In this document: one piece after another, positions 18,721-28,852 of the stretch
Position numbering within the stretch: position 1 is the first letter of the stretch
Layout of the letters: every line of letters begins with the position of its first letter
NCBI GenBank assembly: GCA_036939355.1
Contig: JALLAP010000009.1
Span: 1 to 52,379 of the forward strand
Length of the DNA: 52,379 nt
Reading direction: 5' to 3'
From: Thalassiosira profunda
Lineage: Eukaryota; Bacillariophyta; Thalassiosirophyceae; Thalassiosirales; Thalassiosiraceae
Program-made: the position numbers and the translations under genes
Notes under the pieces: model-generated
What the model was told of the DNA's origin: nothing
Database searches by the model: none
Seen by the model: the letters and a program-made list of their open reading frames with translations, nothing else

Positions 18721-20214
18721 ATGGTGAAAGATCAGGAAGTGCTTGAGATCTTCGGTGAGGGAGACGTCAGATCCCTCGCCGGACACGTCGAGCGGGTCAA
18801 GAACAATGGCCGCAATCAAACCTACTTTTCTTGGTCCAGATCGTGGCCCTTGGCAGATACTTTGTCGGATGCGGCGTGGGAGTTACTGGGAAGCTACATC
18901 TCGGGTAACATTTACGTGGAAGCGCTTTTCATGAATACGCCTGAGATCATGCTTGGCGATCCGAAGATATCTGCCTTGTTCGGGGGATTGACGGCAAGCA
19001 GCTCGCTGAAGAATGTGGCCCTAATAGGCCACCAAGATTTCGGGCCTGATGGCATTCGAAGCATGAGGCCATTCCTGAGAAACGCCCCAAACCTCACCAT
19101 CCTCCAACTTGGGGACAACAGAAATATCGATGCAGAATGCCTCGATCTGTTGCTAGAGTCTTTGGCTGGGAGCAACGTCGAAAGGCTGAACTTGACTGGG
19201 TGCAACATTGAAAGCCTAGCGGCGCTGGGACGATGCACTCTGCCCAAACTGTTCACCCTCAAATTGGCAAAGAACCGCATCGCAGACGTATCACCGCACG
19301 CACTGGTGCATCAAACTCTGCCTGAACTGTACAGTCTCGATTTGGCACAGAACCGCATCACAGACATCCAACCTCACGCACTGGCAAACTATACTCATTT
19401 GAGACAGCTGGATCTGAGCGGCAATGAACTTGGAGAGGGGGGCTTCCGTGCAGTAGCGAATCTACTTCGAAAAGAGGACTCCAGCTTGACCCAGCTCGAT
19501 CTGAGGTCAACGGGGATGGACGACATAGGCATGACAATCATTGCAGAATCGCTCAAATGCAATACGAAGCTGCGACTTCTACATGTGGCGAACAACGAAT
19601 TTGGGCACGAGGGATTGGTTGCCTTCTTGAAGCTATTGAATGACGTATCGTCAATTCATGCAACTGGCAACTCGAATCACACTCTGGCAATAATGGACTT
19701 GGTAAATAGTTTACCACCTGGTTCGGAACTCGAAGAGATCCAGACTCATCTAATGTGCAGTATGAGGGAATTTAATTCCCGCTCCCAAAATGGAGGCACG
19801 CCTGGGGCAGTGGGAAGGAATAAGATACTGGCGACGCTGTTCAACAAAGACAAAAGGATGGAGCTCGCTCGCTTGCAGGGAATAGAGCCCCCGAGCGACC
19901 ATCGCCTGTTCTCGGACATTGACCCTGTGTATTTGCCTGATGTTTTGGCAATGATGGTGGCAACGAACGACCACAACGAGCTGTATCGCATGACGGTGGT
20001 GGTTGCACCGGATCTCGTCTCTCTTGTTGACAGACGAGCCCTGCTGCAGGGGACAAAGGCGAGAAACGACGCAAGATTGGCTGCCATTGCCGCCGAACAG
20101 GCCGCGTTGACGGCCACGAACACACGCATCGAAAGGGAGCTGATGTCTATGGCAGACGGTAGCAATTTGTCTGGAAGGAAAAGGGGACGGGATGCTCAGC
20201 CTGGACGTAATTGA
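18721..20214 (+). CDS. LRR protein, family A (LRR 1)
   Basis: Single-exon 497-aa protein. The N-terminal acidic segment (DQEVLEIFGEGDVRSLAGHVERVK) matches the opening of the other family members, so the ATG at 18721 is preferred over an upstream one at 18355. The centre holds ribonuclease-inhibitor-like LRRs (LPELYSLDLAQNRITDIQ, THLRQLDLSGNELGEGGF, LRLLHVANNEFGHEGL). A family-specific C-terminal block follows: ELARLQGIEPPSDHRLFSDI with VYLPDVLAMM, then VVVAPDLVSLVDRRALLQGTK. A coiled-coil segment and the basic tail LSGRKRGRD end it. No signal peptide or membrane segment, so an intracellular adaptor role is likely. Closest in this window to LRR 3 at 27285. Convergent with the next gene, 24 bp apart. 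Confidence 0.8.
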   Translation: MVKDQEVLEIFGEGDVRSLAGHVERVKNNGRNQTYFSWSRSWPLADTLSDAAWELLGSYISGNIYVEALFMNTPEIMLGDPKISALFGGLTASSSLKNVALIGHQDFGPDGIRSMRPFLRNAPNLTILQLGDNRNIDAECLDLLLESLAGSNVERLNLTGCNIESLAALGRCTLPKLFTLKLAKNRIADVSPHALVHQTLPELYSLDLAQNRITDIQPHALANYTHLRQLDLSGNELGEGGFRAVANLLRKEDSSLTQLDLRSTGMDDIGMTIIAESLKCNTKLRLLHVANNEFGHEGLVAFLKLLNDVSSIHATGNSNHTLAIMDLVNSLPPGSELEEIQTHLMCSMREFNSRSQNGGTPGAVGRNKILATLFNKDKRMELARLQGIEPPSDHRLFSDIDPVYLPDVLAMMVATNDHNELYRMTVVVAPDLVSLVDRRALLQGTKARNDARLAAIAAEQAALTATNTRIERELMSMADGSNLSGRKRGRDAQPGRN

Positions 20215-20238
20215 TACAACCAATCGTTGATTGTTCAG

Positions 20239-22199
20239 CTATCCTTCTTCAGCTTTTGCAAATCGACGAGCAGCTCTGCCCATGCCCAGCAACGCCGCCA
20301 ATCCCCCACCGACGATCCATTCCCCAACGCCCAGCACCTTCGCCGCACTTCGCACGAAAGATCTGACTCCCACCCCCACAAGAGACGCAGCGCTCAGTAT
20401 GACCATCGATTGCATCGCCCGGTCCAGCCGCTTCCGCCGCTGGATCTGCCGGAACCCAATTCCCTCCTTCTGAAACATCCCGAACATGCTTGGAGCGAAC
20501 ACCTTCGGTGCCAGTTTGTGAAAGATCGAGTCCAGTATCAGAGGTACCACGAAGCGCGCCGTGCCCAGCTTTCCGGGACGGTCCATGTTCCGGGAAATCG
20601 TCACTAACGCTTGGCTGTCGGCGCCACGGCGTTTTGTGAATTCGCGCACCGCGGCCGGCAGGTTCGGAGGCTCGCCTGCCAACGAGAGTATTTCCGAGAG
20701 CACCTGGACGTCCTCCAGCGCAGTGTTGGCACCAAGCCCAAAGCTGGAGAGAAATGATTGGTCAGAGCAATATTCGCATTTGATGCACAATTTGATGCTC
20801 GTCAAAGCCTCCGGATAGGCACTCACTAGGGCTTGACGGTGTGCGCGCAATCTCCCAGGATCACCGTCCGTCCCCCCTCGTGCAGCCGCGGCCCCGCGTA
20901 TCGAAATCCGGGCAATGCGCTCGCGCCCTTTTGCGCCACGTCGGCCACCACGTCGTCTTTTAGGAGCTTGCTGAACTGCGGAAATTCCATTTCGAGAAAC
21001 TCCCTCAGGAGATTGGGATCGCACTCCGCCGCTGCCAGCGAATCGTCCGGTTTCATCAACAACAACGCGCAGTAGTTCCCCTGGTCGTCGGAAGGGAGGG
21101 CCTCGAACGTGATTCGACCATCGGTTGATCTCGCGCTGTAATTGAGGTCGTGGGGCCAATGTTGCGGAAAAGAAATTGGGACCGACTTGTACACGCGCGG
21201 ATTGTCGTCGACGTAACGTTTCACGCGGAACGGAGGCTCAATGGCGTAGGCCGCGCCGAAGAGGCGCTTGGAAAGGTTGGCGAACGGACCTCGTCGCCGT
21301 TGCCGCTCCTTGTCGTTTTCTTCCATACGATTGGCAATGGTGCGGGCGGCGCCGTCGGCCGCGATGAGAAACTGCGTGGTGATCGTGGCCGGTGCTCCGT
21401 CGTCGTCGACGCTGCATTCTTCGGCCTCCCCGCTCGAATCAATTGGAATGCATCGTGATACCCGCAGCGTCACCGGAGGCGGATCCTTTCCCTCCGTCTT
21501 CACCCCGTTATTCCCCGCCCTTCCAAACAATGGTCCCCGCTCCAGCACAATGTCGTGCTCGTTGCCAAACCTGAGTGGATCGACCTGATATCCATAATTG
21601 AGCTCCACCTGCTCCCCATATTCCCGTTCGATGTGCCCCTTCAAGACGCCGACCAACTTGTCCCTTGCCAACACCCGACTGGTCACCGCCTTCTCCGCCA
21701 GTTTTATATTGCTCTCGTCCTCTCCCGACTTGCCGGGGGCCCAGTCCCTCCGGCCTAGCACCGCCACGGAAGCCTTCTGGACGTCTGACCACGCGTCAAA
21801 TGCCCGTAACGCAGACTGTCCGCGGTGGCCGAGGCCGAGGAGGTAGTATTTGGAGGCGTCGGCGGCGTAGATGGGAGAATCGGGGGGCGGCGGGGGCGGC
21901 AGCCTATCAAAGACGGCGATGTTGGACGATGGAGGCTGCTGGCGCGCGAGCATGATGGCCGCGAGTAGGCCGGCGGGCCCCCCGCCGACGATCACGGCGT
22001 CGTAACTTTGCGCTGGGACGGAGGAGGATGAAGGCTCCTCGGTTGCTGGAAGGGCGCTGAGGCTCGCGTCGGCGGGGCGCGGAGACACATGATGTGAGTG
22101 TGAGTGCGCCGACACGCGAGAGGAGGGCGGTGCAAATCCATTGACGGTGGCGGCGAGCAGGGCCGCGAGGAGGAGCGGGAGGAGCGGCCGCCGGGACAT
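20239..22199 (-). CDS. Plastid-targeted FAD monooxygenase, kynurenine 3-monooxygenase-like
   Basis: Predicted 625-aa flavoprotein from exons 22199-20827 and 20743-20239, with an 83-bp intron. It begins with a signal peptide (MSRRPLLPLLLAALLAATVNG) followed by FAPP, the plastid import signature of heterokont algae. The FAD-binding VIVGGGPAGLLAA is at about residues 69-81, and TQFLIAADGAARTI follows later. The second FAD motif, GDCAHTVKPYFGLGANTALED, is rebuilt exactly across the splice junction and matches kynurenine 3-monooxygenase relatives. The C-terminus has two moderately hydrophobic segments that may attach it to a membrane. The kynurenine enzyme itself is mitochondrial, so a plastid relative probably acts on another aromatic or isoprenoid substrate (inference). 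Confidence 0.8.
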
Positions 22200-22416
22200 G
22201 GCCGCGAGGGATCCGCGTGCCGTACGCGGAGGAGGTGTGTGTGATTGGGGAGGCGGTTTGAGTTTTGTACTACGTACATATCGTTCATAGGTACGTAATT
22301 ACGTAATCCTCTCTTTACTTTCCGCTCCCGACCGCGCGCCCCGCCTCACTTCCTCCACCCAGCTCCCCTCCGAAGGAGACCGACGCCACGCGCTGAGCTC
22401 AGGGGCGGGCAGCACC

Positions 22417-23718
22417 ATGGCAATGAGGGCACGCGACGACGAATTTCAGGCCCTGTTTGGGGATTGCACTGACGCCGAGGAAATCGAGCAGATCAAAAAC
22501 AATGACCCCGCATTGGATGAATTTTCCCCCGCCGACGTCGACGATTTGACGGATGCGGCGTGGCAGAAACTCGGCAGCTACATGGCGGGCAATGATTACT
22601 TGCGGGAAATCGACCTATCGAATTGCGATCTCGACACCTCAAGGTTCCGGGGGCTATTGATGGGCGGCGCGGCGTTGCGACGCATCACGGGGTTCTGGTG
22701 CCGGCGAAACAGCATCGATTCCACGTGCTTCGATCTGCTGCTCGACGCCATGGACGGGGGTGCTATCAAAGAGCTAAATTTTGGCAGTAACAGGATCCAA
22801 AATCCAGAGGCGCTGGCGCGGTGCACGCTTCCCAAGCTCCAAAATCTCTGGTTGGATGGCAACGGCATCACGGACCTCCCCTCTTTCGCAAAACTCACCC
22901 ATCTGCAGAGTCTGACTCTGAGCGGCAATAAACTGGGGGTGAACGGGTTCTCTGCAATAGGAGATATGCTGCGAAACGAAGGCTGCTCGTGGAAGTACTT
23001 GCATCTTCAAGCCTGCGGCATGAACAATACTGGGGCGACTATCCTCGCCGAGTCGCTCAAATGCAACACAAAGCTGAAGACTCTCGGTGTGAGTGGGAAT
23101 CGCATTGGGGACAAGGGAATGGGAGCATTTCTGAAGCTGCTGAACAATGTATCATCAATCAAGAACACCGAAAGATCCAACCATACCCTCCTAAGCCTGG
23201 GATTTTTCAACGAAGAAATTCGTCTGTCCACTGGTGTGATGGCCCATGTCCATCGCGATGCACTCGATACCAACATTGAGCACCAAGGAAATCCAGAGGC
23301 AGCGGGAAAGCTCAAAGTTCTAAGGTTTACACTGTACAGGCGCTGCCGGCAGGAGTTTGCCCGTTTGCAAGGCATTGAGTGTCCTAGCTATCATCAGCTG
23401 TTCTCCGACTTGGATGCAGTTCTGCTTCCAAACATTCTAGAATTGGTGGGCAGGCACAACGACGGGCGAAATGAAAATGAACTGTACCCGGCAATCGTTG
23501 CAAGAGCATCCGATCTCGTGTCGCTCATCGATAGAGAGGCCATGCTACGCGGGGAGAAGGCGAAGAATGTGGCGAGGATCGCCGCCATTACCGCGGAACT
23601 GGCCCGGTTGAATGATGTGAATTCGCGCATAGATAGCCAGTTGTCGTCGTCCATTGAGGTCGAAGAGAGAAACAGCAACTTATCGGGGAATAAGAGGGGC
23701 AGAGATGTCGCCGCCTGA
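22417..23718 (+). CDS. LRR protein, family A (LRR 2)
   Basis: Single-exon 433-aa family member. The N-terminus, DDEFQALFGDCTDAEEIEQI, is the clearest family signature, followed by DLTDAAWQKLGSYMAGNDYLREIDLSNC split over the first repeat. LRRs include LPKLQNLWLDGNGITDLP, THLQSLTLSGNKLGVNGF and KTLGVSGNRIGDKGMGAF. The C-terminal block has RLQGIECPSYHQLFSDLDA, VLLPNILELVG, ASDLVSLIDREAMLRGEKAK, a coiled coil and the tail LSGNKRGRD. It is divergent from the FAD monooxygenase; the 217-bp gap contains several TACGTA motifs (22271-22306). Confidence 0.8.
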   Translation: MAMRARDDEFQALFGDCTDAEEIEQIKNNDPALDEFSPADVDDLTDAAWQKLGSYMAGNDYLREIDLSNCDLDTSRFRGLLMGGAALRRITGFWCRRNSIDSTCFDLLLDAMDGGAIKELNFGSNRIQNPEALARCTLPKLQNLWLDGNGITDLPSFAKLTHLQSLTLSGNKLGVNGFSAIGDMLRNEGCSWKYLHLQACGMNNTGATILAESLKCNTKLKTLGVSGNRIGDKGMGAFLKLLNNVSSIKNTERSNHTLLSLGFFNEEIRLSTGVMAHVHRDALDTNIEHQGNPEAAGKLKVLRFTLYRRCRQEFARLQGIECPSYHQLFSDLDAVLLPNILELVGRHNDGRNENELYPAIVARASDLVSLIDREAMLRGEKAKNVARIAAITAELARLNDVNSRIDSQLSSSIEVEERNSNLSGNKRGRDVAA

Positions 23719-23794
23719 GATGTAACTGCTTTGCTGTGAATGCACCTAAGTTATGATCTAGCTTGAAAAGGAAATGTCGCAGCCCCGGCGTTTC

Positions 23795-26621
23795 TTACAT
23801 GAACACGCCCCGCTTCGCCTTGTACTGCCGCACGGCGATGAACAGGATCGCCAGCCCCGCCACGAGCGACCCGACAATCGCCAGGAACAGCGTCTTGTTC
23901 GCCCCGCCCTCCTCGACGTACGCGTACCCGTACGCGGCCGGGAAGGTCGGCGCCGTCCCCAGGCACCCCGGGCTGTCGTCCGCGTCGTCGTCGCACACGC
24001 ACATGGCCTTGGCGCTGGACGCGGCGAACAAATCGTCGTCGGCGTCGTCGTCGTCTGCGTCGTCCGCATCGGAGGCAAAGCGGCATTCGCCCCGCCCGGC
24101 GCAGTTGGCCGGGCAAAAGAGGTCGGGGCACACCAACGCCGCCTTGGGACACTGGATGCGCACGCCGTTGCCAATCGCGTGGACCTCCCCGTCGTACTCG
24201 CACGTCCTCCGCTCGCCCCCCGCGGTGATCTGCACCTTCCCAATGGCCTTGTTGCACCGCGTCCGCAAGCAGAGGCTGTAATCGCGCGAGCCGTCCGTCT
24301 CGACGCACCGCGCGTCCGGACCATAATATTCCCCCGCCGCGAGCTGCTCGTCGCTCACCGGCCGGCCGCTGTACTCGACGCAGCTCCGCGGATCCAGGTG
24401 GGGCACGGGGCAGTAGTCGGCGTTGGTGAACACGTACGGGCGGTAGTTGGACGTGGAAAAGTACTGGAACTCCTCCGGCGCCGGCTCCATGTTAGCGCCC
24501 GTTTTGCCGATTTGGTTCACCTCGTTGGTGTTCACGAGGTCGCAGTACGTCTTTTGGGTGTGGGACGGGTCGCACGTCTGGGCACCGCTCCGGCTCGGGT
24601 CGATGAGGCCGTTCGACGAAATCGCAATGGGCGTATTGCAAAAGTGCTCCTCGAACACGTCCGGCACGTTGCCGTTTTCGTCGATGCAGCTCTCCTCCAC
24701 AAAGTCGCAGCCCATGCCGTGGCCAAAGACCGATATCTGCACGTAGCCGCTGTTGTAGTTGGCGCGGTACCAGCCCGAGTCTTCCAAAAGCGCCAGCGTC
24801 AAGGGCGACAGAATGTTCACTCCCTGGCCAAAGACGGCCCCCATGATCTCCGTGTAATACAAGCTCTCGTCCCAATGGCTCCCGAAGCAATCCGTGGATG
24901 TGGGCTGGTTCTCCAACTTGGCGCCCGTTAGCCGCGGACAGTTGAAGTGATTCTGCACCACCCGTTTCACCGTGGGCGTGACCACCTCGAAGTATCGGGA
25001 GCCGGTGCCCTCGTGCCGTCCCTCCTGCAATACCTGCGGTCCCGGCATGCCGACATAGGTCTGCTCCTCGCCGTTGACGCACTTGACCGAGGAAACCTCG
25101 AAGGGACGGCGGGTGAGGGGGTGGCCGGTCAGAGGATGGCGGAAGTAGGCGAGGGAATCGGACGTGACGCCCAGGACGTGGCCGATCTCTGTCGTTTGGT
25201 GTGGAGATGAGACATGAATGTGAGCGAGAATGTTTGAGACACAAAATTGCTGCCCCAAGCCGCTAGATAGCATTGCAATCCTCTTGCTCACCGTGCACGG
25301 CCACCCCGACCGAGTACTGGACCAGCTCGGCGTTCCCGTCCAGCGCCCCCCCGCCTCCCCCACTGCTTCCCCCGCCGTTCACCGCCCCGTTGTTCCGGCC
25401 GCCCCACCCGTCCCACTCCAAGCTCGCCCCCTCGCCCGTGACCAGCATGTCGTCCTTCCCAAACCCCCGGCCATTCTTGTCGTCAATCTCCCCCTCGACG
25501 TCCATGCGCTGGACGCCCCGCATCCCCCCCAGACAAAAATCGATGGACCCGGTAATGGGCCGATCGTACTGGTCGCGCTGGCAGCTCAATGCCGAGGCCA
25601 ATGTGCCCATGGATTGGGCCGCGCCGCCTCCCGCTTCGCCGCTCCCGGGACAGTGGCGATTGACCGTGGCGTAAATCAATAAATCGGCGCCGCCCTCGAT
25701 GCCGGAGGTGGTCTCGTCGGGACAGTACTTCAATCGGACCGGATCGTCGTAGTACCCCCCGTCGCCCCCGTCGCCCGTCGTGGCGTCGTTCTCGTTGCTG
25801 CTGCCGTTCGGCAGCAGTTGGTCCACCCCGCTCCCTCTTGCGGCCAAGGGGTAGATGCCCCCGGTCACGGGCACCACCCTCAGAATGTCGCCCCACACCC
25901 GGGCCGTCATGGGCAATATCTCGTAGATGAGCAGGTACAGCTTGGTCGCGGCGGTGGTATCCCCGGCCGACAGGGCCAGATCCATCTGCTGGACCAATTG
26001 GCGGGCGTCGAACTGAATCCGCAGCGGGCGGTAAGTGGCGTCCGTCTCCGGGTCGAGGGTGGTGGTGTCAAAGTCGAGCGGCTCGGCGGATTGGTCTCCG
26101 TTGGTGCTGGCGGAGTCAGAGCCGGACGTGGCGGCGGCCACGTTGACTTGCTGCGGGGCGGAGGTGTCGGTGCCCTCGAAGCGAAAAGAGTTTCCGTCCT
26201 CGTCTGCATCTCCTTCTTCCAGGTCACTGTTTTCGCTCGCAACGGGCTGATCGGTCGGCCTCCGGGTAGGCTCTGGAGTCTCCGGCTTCGCCTCCTCCTC
26301 TTTCTCCTCCTTGTCTTTATCCTTGTCCTTGTCCTTGTCTTTATCCTTGTCCTTGCCGTCCTCCTTCCCCCGCCGCCCGCCGCGCCTCACCCTACTGCCG
26401 TTATTGCCGGCCGCAATCGTGGCAAAGTCCCCGTCGTACAAATGGCGGTGCAAATCGAAGGGATGGGCCCCGCCGTAATCCACATCCGGCGCCCCTTTGG
26501 GACGGGACGGGGCCACGGGCCGCTTGGGACGATAGCGAGGCGCGCTATTTGCAATTCCGGCAGCCGCGGCGGTGGCCAGCGAGGCGAGGAGGAGGAGGGG
26601 CACGCAGAGGTGAAGGGGCAT
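23795..26621 (-). CDS. Leishmanolysin-like (M8) zinc metalloprotease, membrane anchored
   Basis: Predicted 907-aa type I membrane protease from exons 26621-25292 and 25188-23795. The 103-bp intron falls inside the zinc site: the spliced sequence reads VAVHEIGHVLG, giving HEIGH at about residues 443-447. A third zinc ligand is likely in CFGSHWDESLYYTEIMGA, whose SHW and Met-turn EIMGA match family M8. The start at 26621 gives a signal peptide (MPLHLCVPLLLLASLATAAAA). An ATG at 26921 would add 100 Ser-rich residues and is the alternative. The propeptide has a (KD)n run encoded by AAGGAC repeats near 26320-26370. A Cys-rich C-terminal region precedes one membrane segment (TLFLAIVGSLVAGLAILFIA) and a short basic tail. 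Role: cell-surface or secretory-pathway proteolysis. Confidence 0.85.
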
Positions 26622-26921
26622 GACGGACCGATGAGAGCTCTCGGAGGCGCAGCTGGTTCGTTGCCGCTTGGCCGGCTTGTCGTCGCTGCAGTTGGAGCTG
26701 TGGTCGCCGCTGCAATCGCTGCCACTCGAGGCGGCGCTGCTCGCGAACGACGACGCGCTGGCCTCGCGGTGCACCAAGGCAGAAGTGGAAGTGGGACCGC
26801 CTCCATGGCCGCCGCCACTTGCACTACTCGCGCTGCCGCCGCTGCCGGGCGTGGCGCCACCCATCGCGCCCGGCCCGCCGCCCGGCTCCATCGCGCGCCC
26901 GGCGAAGGGGGGGGCGCTCAT

Positions 26922-27284
26922 CGTTCGTCGTCGTGTTGAAATGAGGAGGTTCGCCGCCACCTTCTCTCGCGTCGCCTTCTAAATCCGGCCCTTTTGCTTT
27001 TGTTTTTTGGCCTTCGGCCTCCTAATTTATAGTAGTTCCTACGTGAATCTACGTGCAACTCCGTTCGCTGGACTCGTCGTTCAATTTAGGCGTCGGTGTC
27101 TTGTGGGCGAACGGCGGTCTTGTGAAAGGGAGGCGGGCGAGGAGGAAGTGCTCGCGTCGGCGAGGAGCTAGCCGGGTGGAGTGAGGTGCACATCTTGTGT
27201 GCGGCAAGAGGAGAGGAGGACGCATTCGTCTCGGCCGCCGAATTGCAATCGAATCGCGCCCGGTGCGCGGGCTTAGTGGCTGTC
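26922..27284. promoter_or_regulatory. Divergent intergenic region, M8 protease / LRR gene 3
   Basis: About 360 bp between oppositely directed genes, presumably holding both promoters. It contains an AT-richer patch (26990-27040) with TTTTGCTTTTGTTTTTTGGCC and two CTACGTG repeats near 27049 and 27060. Nothing firmer can be assigned. Confidence 0.35.
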
Positions 27285-28829
27285 ATGGCGACCGCGGGCG
27301 ATATCCCCAGCGTAATCCACCTACGGAATCCGGAAGGGTGGCTCCCCCCGGAGGCCGTCGGGGACCCGGAGGACCGGGCTCTTTTCGGCGAGAAATTCAT
27401 ATCGAACATCGATAGGCTCAAGCGCAACGATCCCAAGTACAAGGAGTTGCGCGTGACGTGCCGCAGGCGCTCCCAGGAGTTGGAGCGTCCGGCGTGGGAG
27501 CGACTGGGCACGTATGTTGCGGCAAACCATCACCTGCGGAAGATGGATCTGAATGGCTCCGAGCTGGACGATTCCAAGATGGCCGCCTTGTTTGGAACGT
27601 TGACGACGAGCGGTTCGTTGCGAGAAATGGTCATTACCCGACAGCGGCGGTTTGGAGCGAATGGCGTTCGATGCATGGCGCCATTCTTGGCAAGTTCCCC
27701 GGCCCTCACGAGCATTGACTTTGGGCACAATGGAGGCATCGACTCTGAGTGCTTGGAATCGTTGTTTGACGCGATGGTCGGGGGCAACGTCGAAGCGCTG
27801 GATTTCACCGCGTGCAACATTGACAGCCTGGCGGTGCTAGGTCAATATACCCTTCCAAATCTACGCACGCTCTGTTTGGGAGACAATAGCTTTACTGACA
27901 TCCCATTGCAAGCGCTGGCAAACTACACTCATCTGAAGAAATTGGATCTGAGCCAGAATGAAATCGGAAGCCGCGGATTCTCTGCAATAGCAAATTTGCT
28001 GCGAGGAGGCTCCAGGTTGGATCAGCTCCATCTGACGTCAACAGCGATGAACGACACAGACATGGCTAACATTGCAGATTCGCTCAAATGCAACCGCAGA
28101 CTGCATACTCTCAACGTGGGAAAAAATGATTTTGGACCTGCCGGATTGGTGGCATTCCTGAAGCTCTTGATTGATTTATCGTCAATTGGCGCAACTGGCA
28201 ACTCCAATAATACTTTACGGACAATGAGGTTTGAGCCAACAGGCACATCTGATGAAGAAGCAGCAGATGACGAGCCGCGCCAGAAATTCAACGAAGTGGC
28301 ATCCCATGTCATTGATGCCTTGCGCATGAACGACCGCTACGGGTACCGTTATGGGTACTGGCACAGTGGGAGGCAAAAAGTCATCACTACATTGCTGGAT
28401 AGAAGGAAACTGGTGGAGCTCTCTCGATTGCAGGGCATTGAGCCCCCTACCGACCACCAACTGTTCTCTGACATCGACCCTATCCTTTTGCCGGATCTTG
28501 TTTGTTCGGTGACAGGACCAAGCCCAGGCACGGCTATAAGATGTCCATCGATTTGGGACCGGCGAGAATTCACCAAGGTTTATCGCATAACGGTTGTGCT
28601 TGCACCGGATTTTGTATCTCTTATTAATCGGAAGGCCCTGTTGAAAGATGCAATGGCAAACAATGAGGCGAGGAGGGCAAGAAATGAGGAAACGTTGGCT
28701 GCCATTCACGCAGAACAGGCCGTGCTTGCAGTTGCGAACTCGCGCATGGAAAAAGAGTTGATGTCTATTGAAGCTAAGGAAGGAGCGGCCTGCCTGTCTG
28801 GACAGAAAAGGGCGCGGGATTCACCATAG
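27285..28829 (+). CDS. LRR protein, family A (LRR 3)
   Basis: Single-exon 514-aa family member with the ATG at 27285 (an upstream in-frame ATG at 27186 is possible). The N-terminus keeps the FGEKFISNIDRLKRNDPKYK segment in place of FGDC..EQIKNNDP. LRRs include NLRTLCLGDNSFTDIPLQAL, HLKKLDLSQNEIGSRGF and RLHTLNVGKNDFGPAGL. The C-terminal block reads ELSRLQGIEPPTDHQLFSDI, ILLPDLV and VVLAPDFVSLINRKALLK, then a coiled coil and the tail LSGQKRARD. Its last 43 residues match the partial gene at the right edge of the window with five substitutions. Its 3' end faces LRR 4, 23 bp away. Confidence 0.8.
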   Translation: MATAGDIPSVIHLRNPEGWLPPEAVGDPEDRALFGEKFISNIDRLKRNDPKYKELRVTCRRRSQELERPAWERLGTYVAANHHLRKMDLNGSELDDSKMAALFGTLTTSGSLREMVITRQRRFGANGVRCMAPFLASSPALTSIDFGHNGGIDSECLESLFDAMVGGNVEALDFTACNIDSLAVLGQYTLPNLRTLCLGDNSFTDIPLQALANYTHLKKLDLSQNEIGSRGFSAIANLLRGGSRLDQLHLTSTAMNDTDMANIADSLKCNRRLHTLNVGKNDFGPAGLVAFLKLLIDLSSIGATGNSNNTLRTMRFEPTGTSDEEAADDEPRQKFNEVASHVIDALRMNDRYGYRYGYWHSGRQKVITTLLDRRKLVELSRLQGIEPPTDHQLFSDIDPILLPDLVCSVTGPSPGTAIRCPSIWDRREFTKVYRITVVLAPDFVSLINRKALLKDAMANNEARRARNEETLAAIHAEQAVLAVANSRMEKELMSIEAKEGAACLSGQKRARDSP

Positions 28830-28852
28830 GATGATTTCAAGTGCACAATTTC

